Part shown: piece after piece, positions 34,492-43,311 of the stretch
Layout of the letters: each line of letters opens with the position of its first letter
Position numbering within the stretch: the stretch's first letter is position 1
Origin: Azospirillum endophyticum
Lineage (GTDB): Bacteria > Pseudomonadota > Alphaproteobacteria > Azospirillales > Azospirillaceae
Direction: 5' to 3'
DNA length: 64,000 nucleotides
Assembly (NCBI RefSeq): GCF_016595245.1
Contig: NZ_JAENHM010000017.1
Location: 44,919 to 108,918 of the forward strand
Notes under the pieces: model-generated
Databases searched by the model: none
What the model saw: only the letters and a program-made list of their open reading frames with translations
Told to the model about the DNA's origin: nothing
Made by a program: the position numbers and the translations under genes

Positions 34492-35901
34492 ATGACGCTG
34501 TCCCCTGATGACATCCCCTCCCGCACCGCCGTGGCCCGCCGGATCGGCGACTGGGTGGCGGGGGTGCGGCGACGCGATATCCCGGAACCGGCTGCCGCCG
34601 TCGCGCTGGATTGCATCGTCGACACGCTGGGAGTGGCGCTCGCCGGCACCGGGGACGCGGCGGCCCGGTTGGCAGCGGACGAGGCGCGCGCCAGCTATGC
34701 CGCCGGTCCGTCGCGCCTGCTGACCGGCGGCCGCCTGTGCGCGGAGGGGGCCGTCTTTGCAAATGTCGCGGCCGCCCACGCGCTGGATTTCGACGACAAC
34801 AGCTATGCCGGCTTCGTCCATGGCTCAGCCGTCGTGGTGCCGACGGCGCTTGCCATGGTCGAGGTGGCGGGTGGCGGTGGAAGCGACCTGCTCACCGCCG
34901 TCACGGCCGGCGCGGAGGCGCAATATGCCTTGGCGGAGTCTGTCGGCAACGGGGTCTATCATGACGGCTGGTGGACCACCGCGTTGTTCGGCGCCGTCGG
35001 TGCCGCCGCAGCCGGTGCAAAGGCGCTTCGGCTGGACGGACGGACGACGGCTGACGCCATAGCCTTCGCGCTGTGCGGGACCGGCGGCATGCGCGCCTGC
35101 TTCGGTACCGGCGCCAAGCCGCTGCTCGCCGCGCAGGCCGCCGCGAATGGAGTGCGCGCCGTCCGGCTGGCCGCGCGGGGTTTGTCGGTACCGCATGGGG
35201 TGGTGGAGGATCCGCGCGGCTTCGCCCGGCTGATCGCCACCGACCGGTTCGATCCGGCTGCCGTGGAAGCGCTCGGCCGGTGCTGGCGCCTGCTCGATCC
35301 CGGCATCGACACCAAACTCTATCCGGTCTGTCTGTCGGCCCATGCCGCCATCGATGCGGTGCGCGACCTGATGACCGAGCGGGGCCTCACATCCCACGAT
35401 ATCCGGTCCATCCAGTGCCGCGTCCCGCCGGTGGTGGCCGCCAACCTGACCTATGGCCAGCCGGCGACGGCGGGAGAAGCCCGCTTCAGCCTGCCGTTCG
35501 CGGTGGCCTGCGCGATGCTGTACGGAACACTGGCGCTGGAGCATCTGGACGAGGCGACGCTCGCCGACCCGCTGCTGCGCCAAGCCGCCGGACGTGTCTC
35601 GATGACCGCGGACCCCGACTGGAACGCCGATCCCGGACGCGCCCGCATCGCGCCGGAGGGCGCGGAGGTGAGCGTCGAGACGATCACGGGGGAACGCCTC
35701 GTCCGTTTCTGTGCCTCGGCCCGCGGCACGGCGGCCCGGCCGCTGTCGGCAACGGAGCATGCTGCCAAGTTCCGGACCTGCGCCGCCCGCGCCATCGGAC
35801 CGGATGCGGCAGAACACCTCCACCGGAAATTGTGCCGGATTGAAGCGGAGGTCGGCCTGTCGGGCTTGTTCGACCCTGCCCACCATGCGGACCGTTCATG
35901 A
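34492..35901 (+). CDS. MmgE/PrpD family protein
   Basis: 469-residue member of the MmgE/PrpD family, which includes 2-methylcitrate dehydratase, cis-aconitate decarboxylase and iminodisuccinate epimerase. Typical segments are AVALDCIVDTLGVALAG near residues 35-51, ANVAAAHALDFDDNSY, the glycine-rich KALRLDGRTTADAIAFALCGTGG region and LDPGIDTKLYPVCLSAHAAIDAV. I chose ATG 34492 since upstream in-frame codons do not resemble the family. It is first in a long operon after a divergent LysR gene. The substrate is unknown; a hydroxy- or amino-dicarboxylate is plausible. Confidence 0.88.
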   Translation: MTLSPDDIPSRTAVARRIGDWVAGVRRRDIPEPAAAVALDCIVDTLGVALAGTGDAAARLAADEARASYAAGPSRLLTGGRLCAEGAVFANVAAAHALDFDDNSYAGFVHGSAVVVPTALAMVEVAGGGGSDLLTAVTAGAEAQYALAESVGNGVYHDGWWTTALFGAVGAAAAGAKALRLDGRTTADAIAFALCGTGGMRACFGTGAKPLLAAQAAANGVRAVRLAARGLSVPHGVVEDPRGFARLIATDRFDPAAVEALGRCWRLLDPGIDTKLYPVCLSAHAAIDAVRDLMTERGLTSHDIRSIQCRVPPVVAANLTYGQPATAGEARFSLPFAVACAMLYGTLALEHLDEATLADPLLRQAAGRVSMTADPDWNADPGRARIAPEGAEVSVETITGERLVRFCASARGTAARPLSATEHAAKFRTCAARAIGPDAAEHLHRKLCRIEAEVGLSGLFDPAHHADRS

Positions 35902-36191
35902 TGCCGATGAAAATCGATCATGATGAGCGGCCGGCGCATCGGCATCGGCCTGCTTTTTCATCAAGCGCAACCATCGAACCGTCTTGGGAAAACTCAGGGA
36001 AACCAACAATTTCATCGAAAGTGCGCTGCACAAAATCTGATCGCCATGGCTGCATGCCTATAATTTAACCCGATTGTGACCCTGATCTGCGTCCTGCCGC
36101 CGCCCTTTCCTCCAGCCGCGGCCCTGTGAGACCGTTTCGATCAAGCAGGAACCAAGGCCCGCCGCAAGGGCCGGCAAACAGAGGGGCTTTC
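35902..36191. promoter_or_regulatory. Intergenic region before the dipeptide-type ABC operon
   Basis: It holds a terminator-like hairpin (35926-35958) after the PrpD gene, an exact TATAAT hexamer at 36059-36064 that may be a -10 element of the ABC operon (no clear -35), and an AGAGGGG ribosome site just before 36192. The inverted repeat TCATGAT (35896-35902) and ATCATGA (35917-35923) overlaps the PrpD stop. Confidence 0.4.
35926..35958 (+). terminator. Candidate Rho-independent terminator after the PrpD gene
   Basis: A GC-rich hairpin (GGCCG ... CGGCC, arms 35929-35933 and 35946-35950) is followed by TGCTTTTT ending at 35958. The stem is short, so termination may be partial, which would permit read-through into the ABC genes. 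Confidence 0.4.
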
Positions 36192-37694
36192 ATGATGATG
36201 CGACGTTTGGTGGCACGCACCGTGCTCTCGGCGATCCTCCTGTCCGGGACAGCGATGGCGGTCCAGGCCGCGGGTACGCTCAAGGTCTCGGTGGATTCCA
36301 ACCTGAACACGTTGGACCCCGCCAAGATGAAGGGCGGCCAGGAGTATGTTGCCGCCTATCTGATCTTCAACGGCCTGACCGTCATCGGCCATGACATGAC
36401 GGTGAAGCCCGATCTGGCCGAACGCTGGGAGCGCAGCGACGATCTGAAGACCTGGACCTTCCACCTGCGCAAGGGCGTGAAGTTCCACAACGGCCGCGAG
36501 CTGGAGGCCGAGGACGTCGTCGCCACCATCGCCCGCATCCAGGACAAGGCGACCGGCTCCACCGCCCGCGTCAATTTCGAGATCGTGGAGTCGATGAAGG
36601 CGCTGGACCCGCTGACCGTCCAGTTCCAACTGAAGAGCCCCTATGCCGGCTTCGCCGAGCTGTTCGGCGAGCGGCAGGCGCGCATCGTCCCGCGCGACGC
36701 CGTCGACACGCTGGCCTCCAAGCCGATCGGCACCGGCCCGTTCGAGTTCGTGTCCTTCGCCCCCGGCGACCGCATCGTCCTGAAGCGCAACCCGAACTAC
36801 TTCGAGCCGGGCCTGCCCAAGCTGGATGAGGTGATCGTCCGCATCCTGCCGGAATCCTCGGCCCAGGTGGCGGCGCTGACCACCGGTGAGCTGGATCTGG
36901 TGTGGAACCTGCCGCTGGAGGCCATCGACAAGGTCAAGGCCGACCCGAAGCTGAAGATCGATTCCGTCCCGACCTCGACCTGGGACGGTGTCATCATGAA
37001 CAACACGGTGAAGCCCTTCGACGATCCGCGTGTGCGCAAGGCGGTGGCGATGGCGCTCGACAAGCAGGCGATCACCCAGATCGCGCTGTTCGGCAACGGT
37101 ACCCCGACCCACTCGCCGATCCCGCCGAGCCACCCCTACTACAACAAGGATCTGAAGATCGCCAAGGGCGACCCGGCCGGCGCGAAGAAGCTGCTGGCCG
37201 AGGCGGGCTACCCCAACGGCTTCGAGGTCACGCTGCACACCCCGGCCGGGCGCGCCACCCGCGAACGGCTCGGCCTCGCGGTACGCGAACTGCTCAAGCC
37301 GGCCGGCATCACCGTCAATGTCCAGCGCGTTCCCTTCGACGTCTTCCTGAAGGATATCGAGGGCAAGGCCGGCTTCTACATCGACGGCTTCTTCAGCCGT
37401 CCGACCATCGATACGTCCGTCTATCCCTGGTACCACTCGCGCGGGTCGTGGAACACCGCGCTGTGGAGCTATTCCAATCCGAAGATGGACACGCTGCTGG
37501 ACGGCGCCCGGCAGGCCAAGAGCGAGGATGAGGCGAAGTCGCTCTATACCCAGGTCCAGGCGCTGGCGGTGGAGGATTCGCCCGGTGTCATCCCCTACGT
37601 CATCAACCACATCAACGGCCTGAGCGCCAAGGTCCATGGGTTCCATTCGCACCCGATGATGTTCCTCGACCTGCGCGACGTGTCGATCGATTGA
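36192..37694 (+). CDS. Dipeptide/oligopeptide-type ABC transporter substrate-binding protein
   Basis: Periplasmic solute-binding protein family 5 (DppA/OppA), 500 residues. The start ATG 36192 follows AGAGGGG and gives a signal peptide MMMRRLVARTVLSAILLSGTAMAVQA. Characteristic segments are LNTLDPAKMKGG, DLAERWERSDDLKTWTFHLRKGVKFHNG, PIGTGPFEFVSFAPGDRIVLKRNPNY and ADPKLKIDSVPTSTWDG. Ligands of this family include peptides, opines and nickel. Downstream enzymes for amidine or acyl amino acids suggest a modified amino acid or opine as ligand (inference). Confidence 0.93.
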   Translation: MMMRRLVARTVLSAILLSGTAMAVQAAGTLKVSVDSNLNTLDPAKMKGGQEYVAAYLIFNGLTVIGHDMTVKPDLAERWERSDDLKTWTFHLRKGVKFHNGRELEAEDVVATIARIQDKATGSTARVNFEIVESMKALDPLTVQFQLKSPYAGFAELFGERQARIVPRDAVDTLASKPIGTGPFEFVSFAPGDRIVLKRNPNYFEPGLPKLDEVIVRILPESSAQVAALTTGELDLVWNLPLEAIDKVKADPKLKIDSVPTSTWDGVIMNNTVKPFDDPRVRKAVAMALDKQAITQIALFGNGTPTHSPIPPSHPYYNKDLKIAKGDPAGAKKLLAEAGYPNGFEVTLHTPAGRATRERLGLAVRELLKPAGITVNVQRVPFDVFLKDIEGKAGFYIDGFFSRPTIDTSVYPWYHSRGSWNTALWSYSNPKMDTLLDGARQAKSEDEAKSLYTQVQALAVEDSPGVIPYVINHINGLSAKVHGFHSHPMMFLDLRDVSID

Positions 37695-37759
37695 GGCCAA
37701 CCGGGGACCGGACGCGCCCGCCGCGACCGGTCCCCCTTCTTCCCGCCGGGGATGCTGCC

Positions 37760-38716
37760 ATGCTTGCCTACACGCTGACCCGTCTCGTCTATCTGGCGCT
37801 GGTCCTGGCCGTCATGTCGGTCCTGGTCTTCCTGGTGACGCAGGCGATGCCGGGCGATGTCGCCTCGATGATCGCAGGCCAGTTCGCCTCGAAGGAGGTG
37901 GTGGACGCCATCGCGGTCAAGCTGGGTCTGGACCAGCCGCTGATCGTCCAGTACGGGCATTGGGCCGCCGGCATCCTCCGGGGCGACCTCGGCCGCTCGC
38001 TGGTGCTGGAACAGCCGATCGCCCCCATCCTGCTGGAGGCGCTGGGTCGGTCGCTGGTGCTGGCGGTGGTGGCGCTGGCTGTGGTGGCGGTGGTCGGCAT
38101 CGGGCTCGGCGTCCTGGCGGCGGTACGGCGCGGCAAGCTGACCGACCAACTGGTCTCCGGCGTCTCCTATCTCGGCATCGCGGTGCCCGACTTCTTCTGG
38201 GCCATCGTGCTGGTGCTGGTCTTCGGCAGCTACCTGAAGCTGCTGCCGACCGGCGGCTATGCTCCGATCACCGACGGCTTCCTGCCCTGGGCCTCGCATC
38301 TGGTGCTGCCGGTGGTGACGCTGGTGCTGATGCTGCTGGCCCGCATCGCCCGGCTGACCCGCTCCAGCATGATCGACGTGCTGCAGACCAACTACGTCAA
38401 GTTCGCCCGGGCCAAGGGCATGCCGGAATCGGTGGTGATCCTGCGCCATGCGCTGAAGAACGCGCTGCTGCCGACCATCACCGTGCTCGCCATCGATTTC
38501 GGCCTGATCCTTGGCGGCGTCGTGGTGATCGAGACGATCTTCTCCTATCCCGGCATGGGCCGGCTGCTGCTGTTCGCCATCCAGCGCCACGACCTGCCGC
38601 TGATCCAGGCGACCATCCTGATCGTGTCCGCCGCCTACTGCCTCGCCAACCTGACCGCCGACCTGCTCTACGCCTTCGTGAACCCGAAGATCCGCCACGG
38701 CATGAGGGCCTCCTGA
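37760..38716 (+). CDS. ABC transporter permease (DppB type)
   Basis: 318-residue permease with six hydrophobic segments. The N-terminal helix MLAYTLTRLVYLALVLAVMSVLVF is typical of DppB/GsiC, and the cytoplasmic loop LTRSSMIDVLQTNYVKFARAKGMPESVVILRHALKNAL is the family EAA motif. ATG 37760 fits the family start. One base separates the stop from the DppC gene. Confidence 0.95.
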   Translation: MLAYTLTRLVYLALVLAVMSVLVFLVTQAMPGDVASMIAGQFASKEVVDAIAVKLGLDQPLIVQYGHWAAGILRGDLGRSLVLEQPIAPILLEALGRSLVLAVVALAVVAVVGIGLGVLAAVRRGKLTDQLVSGVSYLGIAVPDFFWAIVLVLVFGSYLKLLPTGGYAPITDGFLPWASHLVLPVVTLVLMLLARIARLTRSSMIDVLQTNYVKFARAKGMPESVVILRHALKNALLPTITVLAIDFGLILGGVVVIETIFSYPGMGRLLLFAIQRHDLPLIQATILIVSAAYCLANLTADLLYAFVNPKIRHGMRAS

Positions 38717-38717
38717 G

Positions 38718-39590
38718 ATGACCGACGCGACCCCCGTCCAATCGGCTCCGTCCCGCGGCCTCCTGGCGCGCCTGCCGTCCCTGCCCGTCTCGCTCATCAT
38801 CGGCATCGTTCTGCTGGCTCCCCTGGTGGTGGCCGCCGTCGCGGGGGGATCGCTCGCCCCCTACCCCTACGACGAGATGAACATCATGAGCCGGCTGCAG
38901 CCGCCGGGCGCCGATTTCTGGTTCGGCACCGATGAGTTCGGCCGCGACGTGTTCAGCCGCACCCTGGTCGGCACCGGCAGCTCGCTGGTGATGGGCGTCG
39001 CCGCCACGGCACTGAGCCTGCTGGCCGGCGTGCCGCTGGGTCTGATCGCCGGCTACAAGGGCGGGCGCGTCGGCGAGGCGATCATGCGCGCCATGGACGT
39101 GCTGATGTCCTTCCCGCCGATCCTGCTGGGCATCCTGGTGCTGGCCGTCACCCCGCCGGCGCAGTGGAAGGCCATCGTCGCCATCGGCATCGTCTATGTG
39201 CCGCAGGTGGTCCGCCTGACCCGCGCCATCACGCTGGAGCTGATGCAGGAGGAGTTCATCACCGCCGCCCGCCTGCGCGGGGAGAGCGCCGCCTACATCC
39301 TGTTCCACGAGATCCTGCCGAACATCTGGCCGCCGCTGGCGGTGGAGGCCAGCCTGCGCGTGGTCTTCGCCATCCTGCTCGGCGCCTCGCTCAGCTTCAT
39401 CGGCATGGGGGCGCAGCCGCCCTCCTCCGACTGGGGCCTGATGATCAGCGAGGCGCGGCCCTTCGTGGAACAGGCGCCGTGGATCGCGCTGTGCCCCGGC
39501 TTTGCGCTGGCCACGGCGGTGATCGGCATCAACCTGCTGGGCGACGGGCTGCGCGCCCTGCTCGACCCGCGCAACACGGGAGCGCACTGA
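38718..39590 (+). CDS. ABC transporter permease (DppC type)
   Basis: 290-residue permease with the DppC signature FGTDEFGRDVFSRTLVGTGSSL near residues 74-95 and the EAA loop LMQEEFITAARLRGESAAYILFHEILPNI. About six helices. It overlaps tightly with its neighbours and pairs with the preceding permease. Confidence 0.95.
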   Translation: MTDATPVQSAPSRGLLARLPSLPVSLIIGIVLLAPLVVAAVAGGSLAPYPYDEMNIMSRLQPPGADFWFGTDEFGRDVFSRTLVGTGSSLVMGVAATALSLLAGVPLGLIAGYKGGRVGEAIMRAMDVLMSFPPILLGILVLAVTPPAQWKAIVAIGIVYVPQVVRLTRAITLELMQEEFITAARLRGESAAYILFHEILPNIWPPLAVEASLRVVFAILLGASLSFIGMGAQPPSSDWGLMISEARPFVEQAPWIALCPGFALATAVIGINLLGDGLRALLDPRNTGAH

Positions 39591-39591
39591 G

Positions 39592-41733
39592 ATGATGACC
39601 GCTCCGCAAGCCCGCCCGGCGGTTTCCCCGGTGGTCGCCAGCGCATCGGCACCTAAGCCGGCGCCGCTGCTGGATGTCCGCGGCCTGACCATCAGCTACG
39701 GCAACGCCCGCGGCACGCTGCGCGCCGCCAGCGACGTCGGCTTCGCCATCCGCCCCGGCGAGGTGATGGGGCTGGTCGGCGAATCCGGGTCGGGCAAGAG
39801 CACCATCGCCATGGCCATCCTCGACCTGCTGGGCGGCGGCGGCCGGGTGGACTCCGGCGAGATCCTGTTCGACGGCACCGATCTGCGCAAACTGCCGGCG
39901 TCCGAGCGCCGGGCGCTGCGCGGCGACCGCATCGCCGCCGTCTTCCAGGATCCCTTCACCTCGCTGAACCCGGCGCTGACCGTCGGCCGCCAGATCGCCG
40001 AACCGCTGATCCAGCACAAGGGCCTCTCCCCCCGGCAGGCCGCCGTCCGGGTCGAGGACCTGTTGGCCGAGGTCGGCATCCGTGATCCGCGCCGGGTCGC
40101 CGCCGCCTATCCGCACGAGCTGTCGGGCGGCATGCAGCAGCGGGCGCTGATCGCCACCGCGCTGGGCTGCGAGCCGAAGCTGCTGATCCTCGACGAGCCG
40201 ACCACCGCGCTGGACGTGACGGTCGAGGCTCGCATCATCGAGCTTCTGGCCAAGCTGTGCGACAGCCACAAGCTGAGCGCGCTGTTCGTCTCGCACAATC
40301 TCGGCATTGTCAACCGTATCTGTCAGACCGTCACCGTCCTCTATGGCGGGGTGGTGGTGGAGACGGGGGCGACCGGCCGCGTGCTGTCCCGCCCGGCCCA
40401 TCCCTATGCCAAGGGGCTGGTCGCCGCCCTGCCGCGCATCACCGCCGACCGGCGCCACCGCCTGCCGTCGATCCCCGGCACCGTCGCCAAGCTGTCCGGG
40501 TCGCCCGCCGCCTGCGTCTTCGCCCCGCGCTGCCCCTTCGCCGAGGAGACCTGCCGCAGCCGGCCGCAGGCGATGCTGACGGACGGCGACGGCGATGGCG
40601 TGCGCTGCTGGAAGGCCGACGCGCTGGCCGGCACCCCATGGCCGGACGAGGAGGCCACGGGGCTCCGCCGGCCGCGGACCGGGGAAACGGCGGAGACGCG
40701 CTCCGCCCCGCTGGTGGAGGTCGACCATCTCCGCAAGATCTACGGCGCCAGCCGCTCCATCCTGCCCTGGCTACGCCGGGCCGGCACCGTGGCGGTGGAG
40801 GATGTCTCCTTCACCATCGGCCGTGGCGAGGTGGTCGGCGTGGTCGGCGAAAGCGGCAGCGGCAAGAGCACCATCGGCCGTGCCCTGCTGGCGCTGACCG
40901 AACCCAGCGCCGGCACCGTGCTGTTCGACGGCGCCGATCTGACCCAGCAGGTCAAGCGCGGTGATCAGACCCTGCGCCGGCGTGCCCAGCTGGTCTTCCA
41001 GAACTCCGCCGCCTCGCTGAACCCGCGCAAGACGGTGGGGGCGGCGATGGACCGGCCGCTGGTGCTGGCCGGCCGGGCGGACGCGGAGGAGCGGCGCAAG
41101 ACGATCGCCGGCCTGCTGACCCGCGTCGGCCTGCCGGCCGCCTATGCCGACCGCTTCCCGCATGAGCTGAGCGGCGGCGAGCGCCAGCGCGTCAACATCG
41201 CCCGTGCGCTCGCCACCGATCCCGACTTCGTCGTCTGCGACGAGGCGGTGTCGGCGCTCGACGTGTCGGTCCAGGCCAACATCCTGAACCTGCTGGCCGA
41301 ACTGCGCGACGAGATGGGGCTGTCCTATCTCTTCATCACCCACGATATCGCCGTGGTGTCACACATCGCCGACCGCGTGCTGGTCGTCTATGGCGGCACC
41401 ATCTGCGAGGAAGGCCCCATCGGCCGCGTGCTCCGCCCGCCCTACCATCCCTACACCGAGGCGCTGCTCTCCGCCGTGCCGCGGCTGGCCGGGGATGGGC
41501 CGGAGGCACCGCGCATCCTGCTGGAGGACGCCGCCACCGCTCCCGGCGGGCGGGGCTGCGCCTTCGCCGCCCGCTGCCCGCGCAAGCTGGGGGCGGTCTG
41601 TGACGAGCAGGCGCCGCCGGTCCATGAGACCGCCGACGGCCACCGCATCGCCTGCCATATCCCGCTGGCGACGCTGGCCGAACGCGCGGCGGTCTTCCCG
41701 GAACTCGCGGACGCAGACGCCCTGCCCCGCTGA
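39592..41733 (+). CDS. ABC transporter dual ATPase (DppD-DppF fusion)
   Basis: 713-residue protein with two ATPase domains in one chain. The first has Walker A GESGSGKST (63-71), signature LSGGMQQRALIATALG and a DppD C-terminal Cys-rich tail (CVFAPRCPFAEETC). The second has Walker A GESGSGKST near 419-427, signature LSGGERQRVNIARALA and its own CAFAARCPRKLGAVC tail. Fused DppDF ATPases are known in alphaproteobacteria. The gene starts 1 bp after the permease stop. Confidence 0.95.
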   Translation: MMTAPQARPAVSPVVASASAPKPAPLLDVRGLTISYGNARGTLRAASDVGFAIRPGEVMGLVGESGSGKSTIAMAILDLLGGGGRVDSGEILFDGTDLRKLPASERRALRGDRIAAVFQDPFTSLNPALTVGRQIAEPLIQHKGLSPRQAAVRVEDLLAEVGIRDPRRVAAAYPHELSGGMQQRALIATALGCEPKLLILDEPTTALDVTVEARIIELLAKLCDSHKLSALFVSHNLGIVNRICQTVTVLYGGVVVETGATGRVLSRPAHPYAKGLVAALPRITADRRHRLPSIPGTVAKLSGSPAACVFAPRCPFAEETCRSRPQAMLTDGDGDGVRCWKADALAGTPWPDEEATGLRRPRTGETAETRSAPLVEVDHLRKIYGASRSILPWLRRAGTVAVEDVSFTIGRGEVVGVVGESGSGKSTIGRALLALTEPSAGTVLFDGADLTQQVKRGDQTLRRRAQLVFQNSAASLNPRKTVGAAMDRPLVLAGRADAEERRKTIAGLLTRVGLPAAYADRFPHELSGGERQRVNIARALATDPDFVVCDEAVSALDVSVQANILNLLAELRDEMGLSYLFITHDIAVVSHIADRVLVVYGGTICEEGPIGRVLRPPYHPYTEALLSAVPRLAGDGPEAPRILLEDAATAPGGRGCAFAARCPRKLGAVCDEQAPPVHETADGHRIACHIPLATLAERAAVFPELADADALPR

Positions 41734-41839
41734 CCGGGTCCGTTGCGAACGCCTTTCCCACCGGCGCTCCCGAAGCAGGGCGCCGGACGCCTTTCCCTTG
41801 CCTTTCGATCCAAACCCCAACCAAGCCAGGGCATCCGCC

Positions 41840-42262
41840 ATGACCGTCCACACCCGCATCCGCCAGTTCAACACCAAGAAGACCTATCCCGAACAGGCGC
41901 TGGACAACGATCTGTGCCAGACCGTGGTCGCCCGCGGTACCATGGTCTTCGTCCGCGGCCAGATCGGCCAGAACCTCGACACCAGCGAAAGCGTCGCCGT
42001 CGGCGATGCCGCCGGCCAGACCGAGCAGGCGATGGCCAACATCAAGATGCTGTTGGAAGAGGCCGGCTCGCAGCTGGAGCATATCTGCAAGATCACCGTC
42101 TACATCACCGACCCGCGCTACCGCGAGCCGGTCTACCGCACCATCGGCAAGTGGCTGAAGGGCGTCTATCCGGTGTCGACCGGTCTGGTGATCAGCGCGC
42201 TCGCCCGGCCGGAATGGGTGGTCGAGGTCGATGCGATCGCGGTGATCCCCGACGCCACCTGA
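41840..42262 (+). CDS. RidA family protein
   Basis: 140-residue RidA/YjgF-type protein. The core has GTMVFVRGQIGQNLDT, DAAGQTEQAMANIKMLLEEAG and KITVYITDPRYREPVYRTIGKWL, followed by PVSTGLVISALARPEWVVEVDAIAV. RidA proteins deaminate reactive enamines/imines; some are associated with specific catabolic routes. The Arg that is essential for imine hydrolysis in RidA (usually in R-T-T/V) is here replaced by a different context (VYPVSTGLVIS), so this is an RidA subgroup rather than canonical RidA. It lies in the middle of the operon. Confidence 0.85.
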   Translation: MTVHTRIRQFNTKKTYPEQALDNDLCQTVVARGTMVFVRGQIGQNLDTSESVAVGDAAGQTEQAMANIKMLLEEAGSQLEHICKITVYITDPRYREPVYRTIGKWLKGVYPVSTGLVISALARPEWVVEVDAIAVIPDAT

Positions 42263-42315
42263 GGCTCCGGCCCCGTTGCCGACCGTTCCGCCAACCGACA
42301 AGAAGAACCGCCACC

Positions 42316-43275
42316 ATGAGCACCAGCCTGACCAACCCGCCGCGCCGCGAGCTGCAGAGCTTCCTCGACTTCCCGATCTGCACCGACCTCGACCAGCTCG
42401 ACGGCCATATCGGCATCCTCGGCATCCCCTACGGCGATCCCTACTCGATCGACGAGGTGACCAACGACCAGACCAACGCCCCGACCTGGGTGCGCCGCTA
42501 TACCGAGCGGGCGCTGCGCAAGCTGGAGCGCTGGGATTTCGACATCGGCGGCCCGCTGCTGGGCGGCAAGGACATCAAGGTGGTGGATTGCGGCGACGTG
42601 AAGGCCGATCCCCGCAACCTCGACCTGCATTACGCCAACGCCGAGGCGGTGGTGCGGCGGATGCTGGCCAAGGGCATGCTGCCGATCGTCATCGGCGGCG
42701 ACCACGGCATCCCGATCCCGGTGCTGCGCGCCTATGACGATCAGGGGCCGATCACCCTGGTCCATATCGACGCCCATCTCGACTGGCGCGACGACGTCAA
42801 CGGCGCCCGCAACGGCTATTCCAGCCCGATCCGCCGTGCCGCCGAGATGGACCACATCGGCCGGATCTTCCAGATCGGCCTGCGGTCGGCCGGCAGCGCC
42901 CGGCCGGAAGAGGTCGAGGCGGCGATTGCCTATGGCGCGGTGCTGGTGCCGGACGTGGAGTTGCAGGACATCGGAATGAAGGCGGTGCTCGACCGCATTC
43001 CCGACGGGGGCCGCTACTACCTGACCATCGACGCCGACGGCATGGACCCGACCATCATGCCGGCGGTCAATGGTCCGGCGCCGGGCGGCGTCACCTATCC
43101 GCAGATCCGCACCCTGATCCATGGCCTGGTCGCCAAGGGCCGCGTCGTCGGCATGGACATCGTCGAGATCACGCCGAAGAAGGATCTCAACGGCATCACC
43201 GCCATCACCGCCGGTCGCATCATTTGCAACCTGATCGGCAAGACCATCCAGGCCGGGTATTTCGACGCCAAGTGA
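42316..43275 (+). CDS. Arginase/agmatinase-family ureohydrolase
   Basis: 319-residue ureohydrolase with an intact dimetal site: GGDHG (His130), DAHLD (Asp152, His154, Asp156) and DADGMDP (Asp239, Asp241). The family removes urea or formamide from guanidino or formimidoyl groups (agmatinase, guanidinobutyrase, formimidoylglutamase). Substrate cannot be set from motifs alone. Neighbours HutF-like and ArgE-like suggest an amidino- or formimidoyl-amino acid is processed here. ATG 42316 lies 53 bp after the RidA gene. Confidence 0.9.
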   Translation: MSTSLTNPPRRELQSFLDFPICTDLDQLDGHIGILGIPYGDPYSIDEVTNDQTNAPTWVRRYTERALRKLERWDFDIGGPLLGGKDIKVVDCGDVKADPRNLDLHYANAEAVVRRMLAKGMLPIVIGGDHGIPIPVLRAYDDQGPITLVHIDAHLDWRDDVNGARNGYSSPIRRAAEMDHIGRIFQIGLRSAGSARPEEVEAAIAYGAVLVPDVELQDIGMKAVLDRIPDGGRYYLTIDADGMDPTIMPAVNGPAPGGVTYPQIRTLIHGLVAKGRVVGMDIVEITPKKDLNGITAITAGRIICNLIGKTIQAGYFDAK

Positions 43276-43311
43276 CGGCCACGGAATGACGGCAGTGGAG
43301 AGGATGGAACG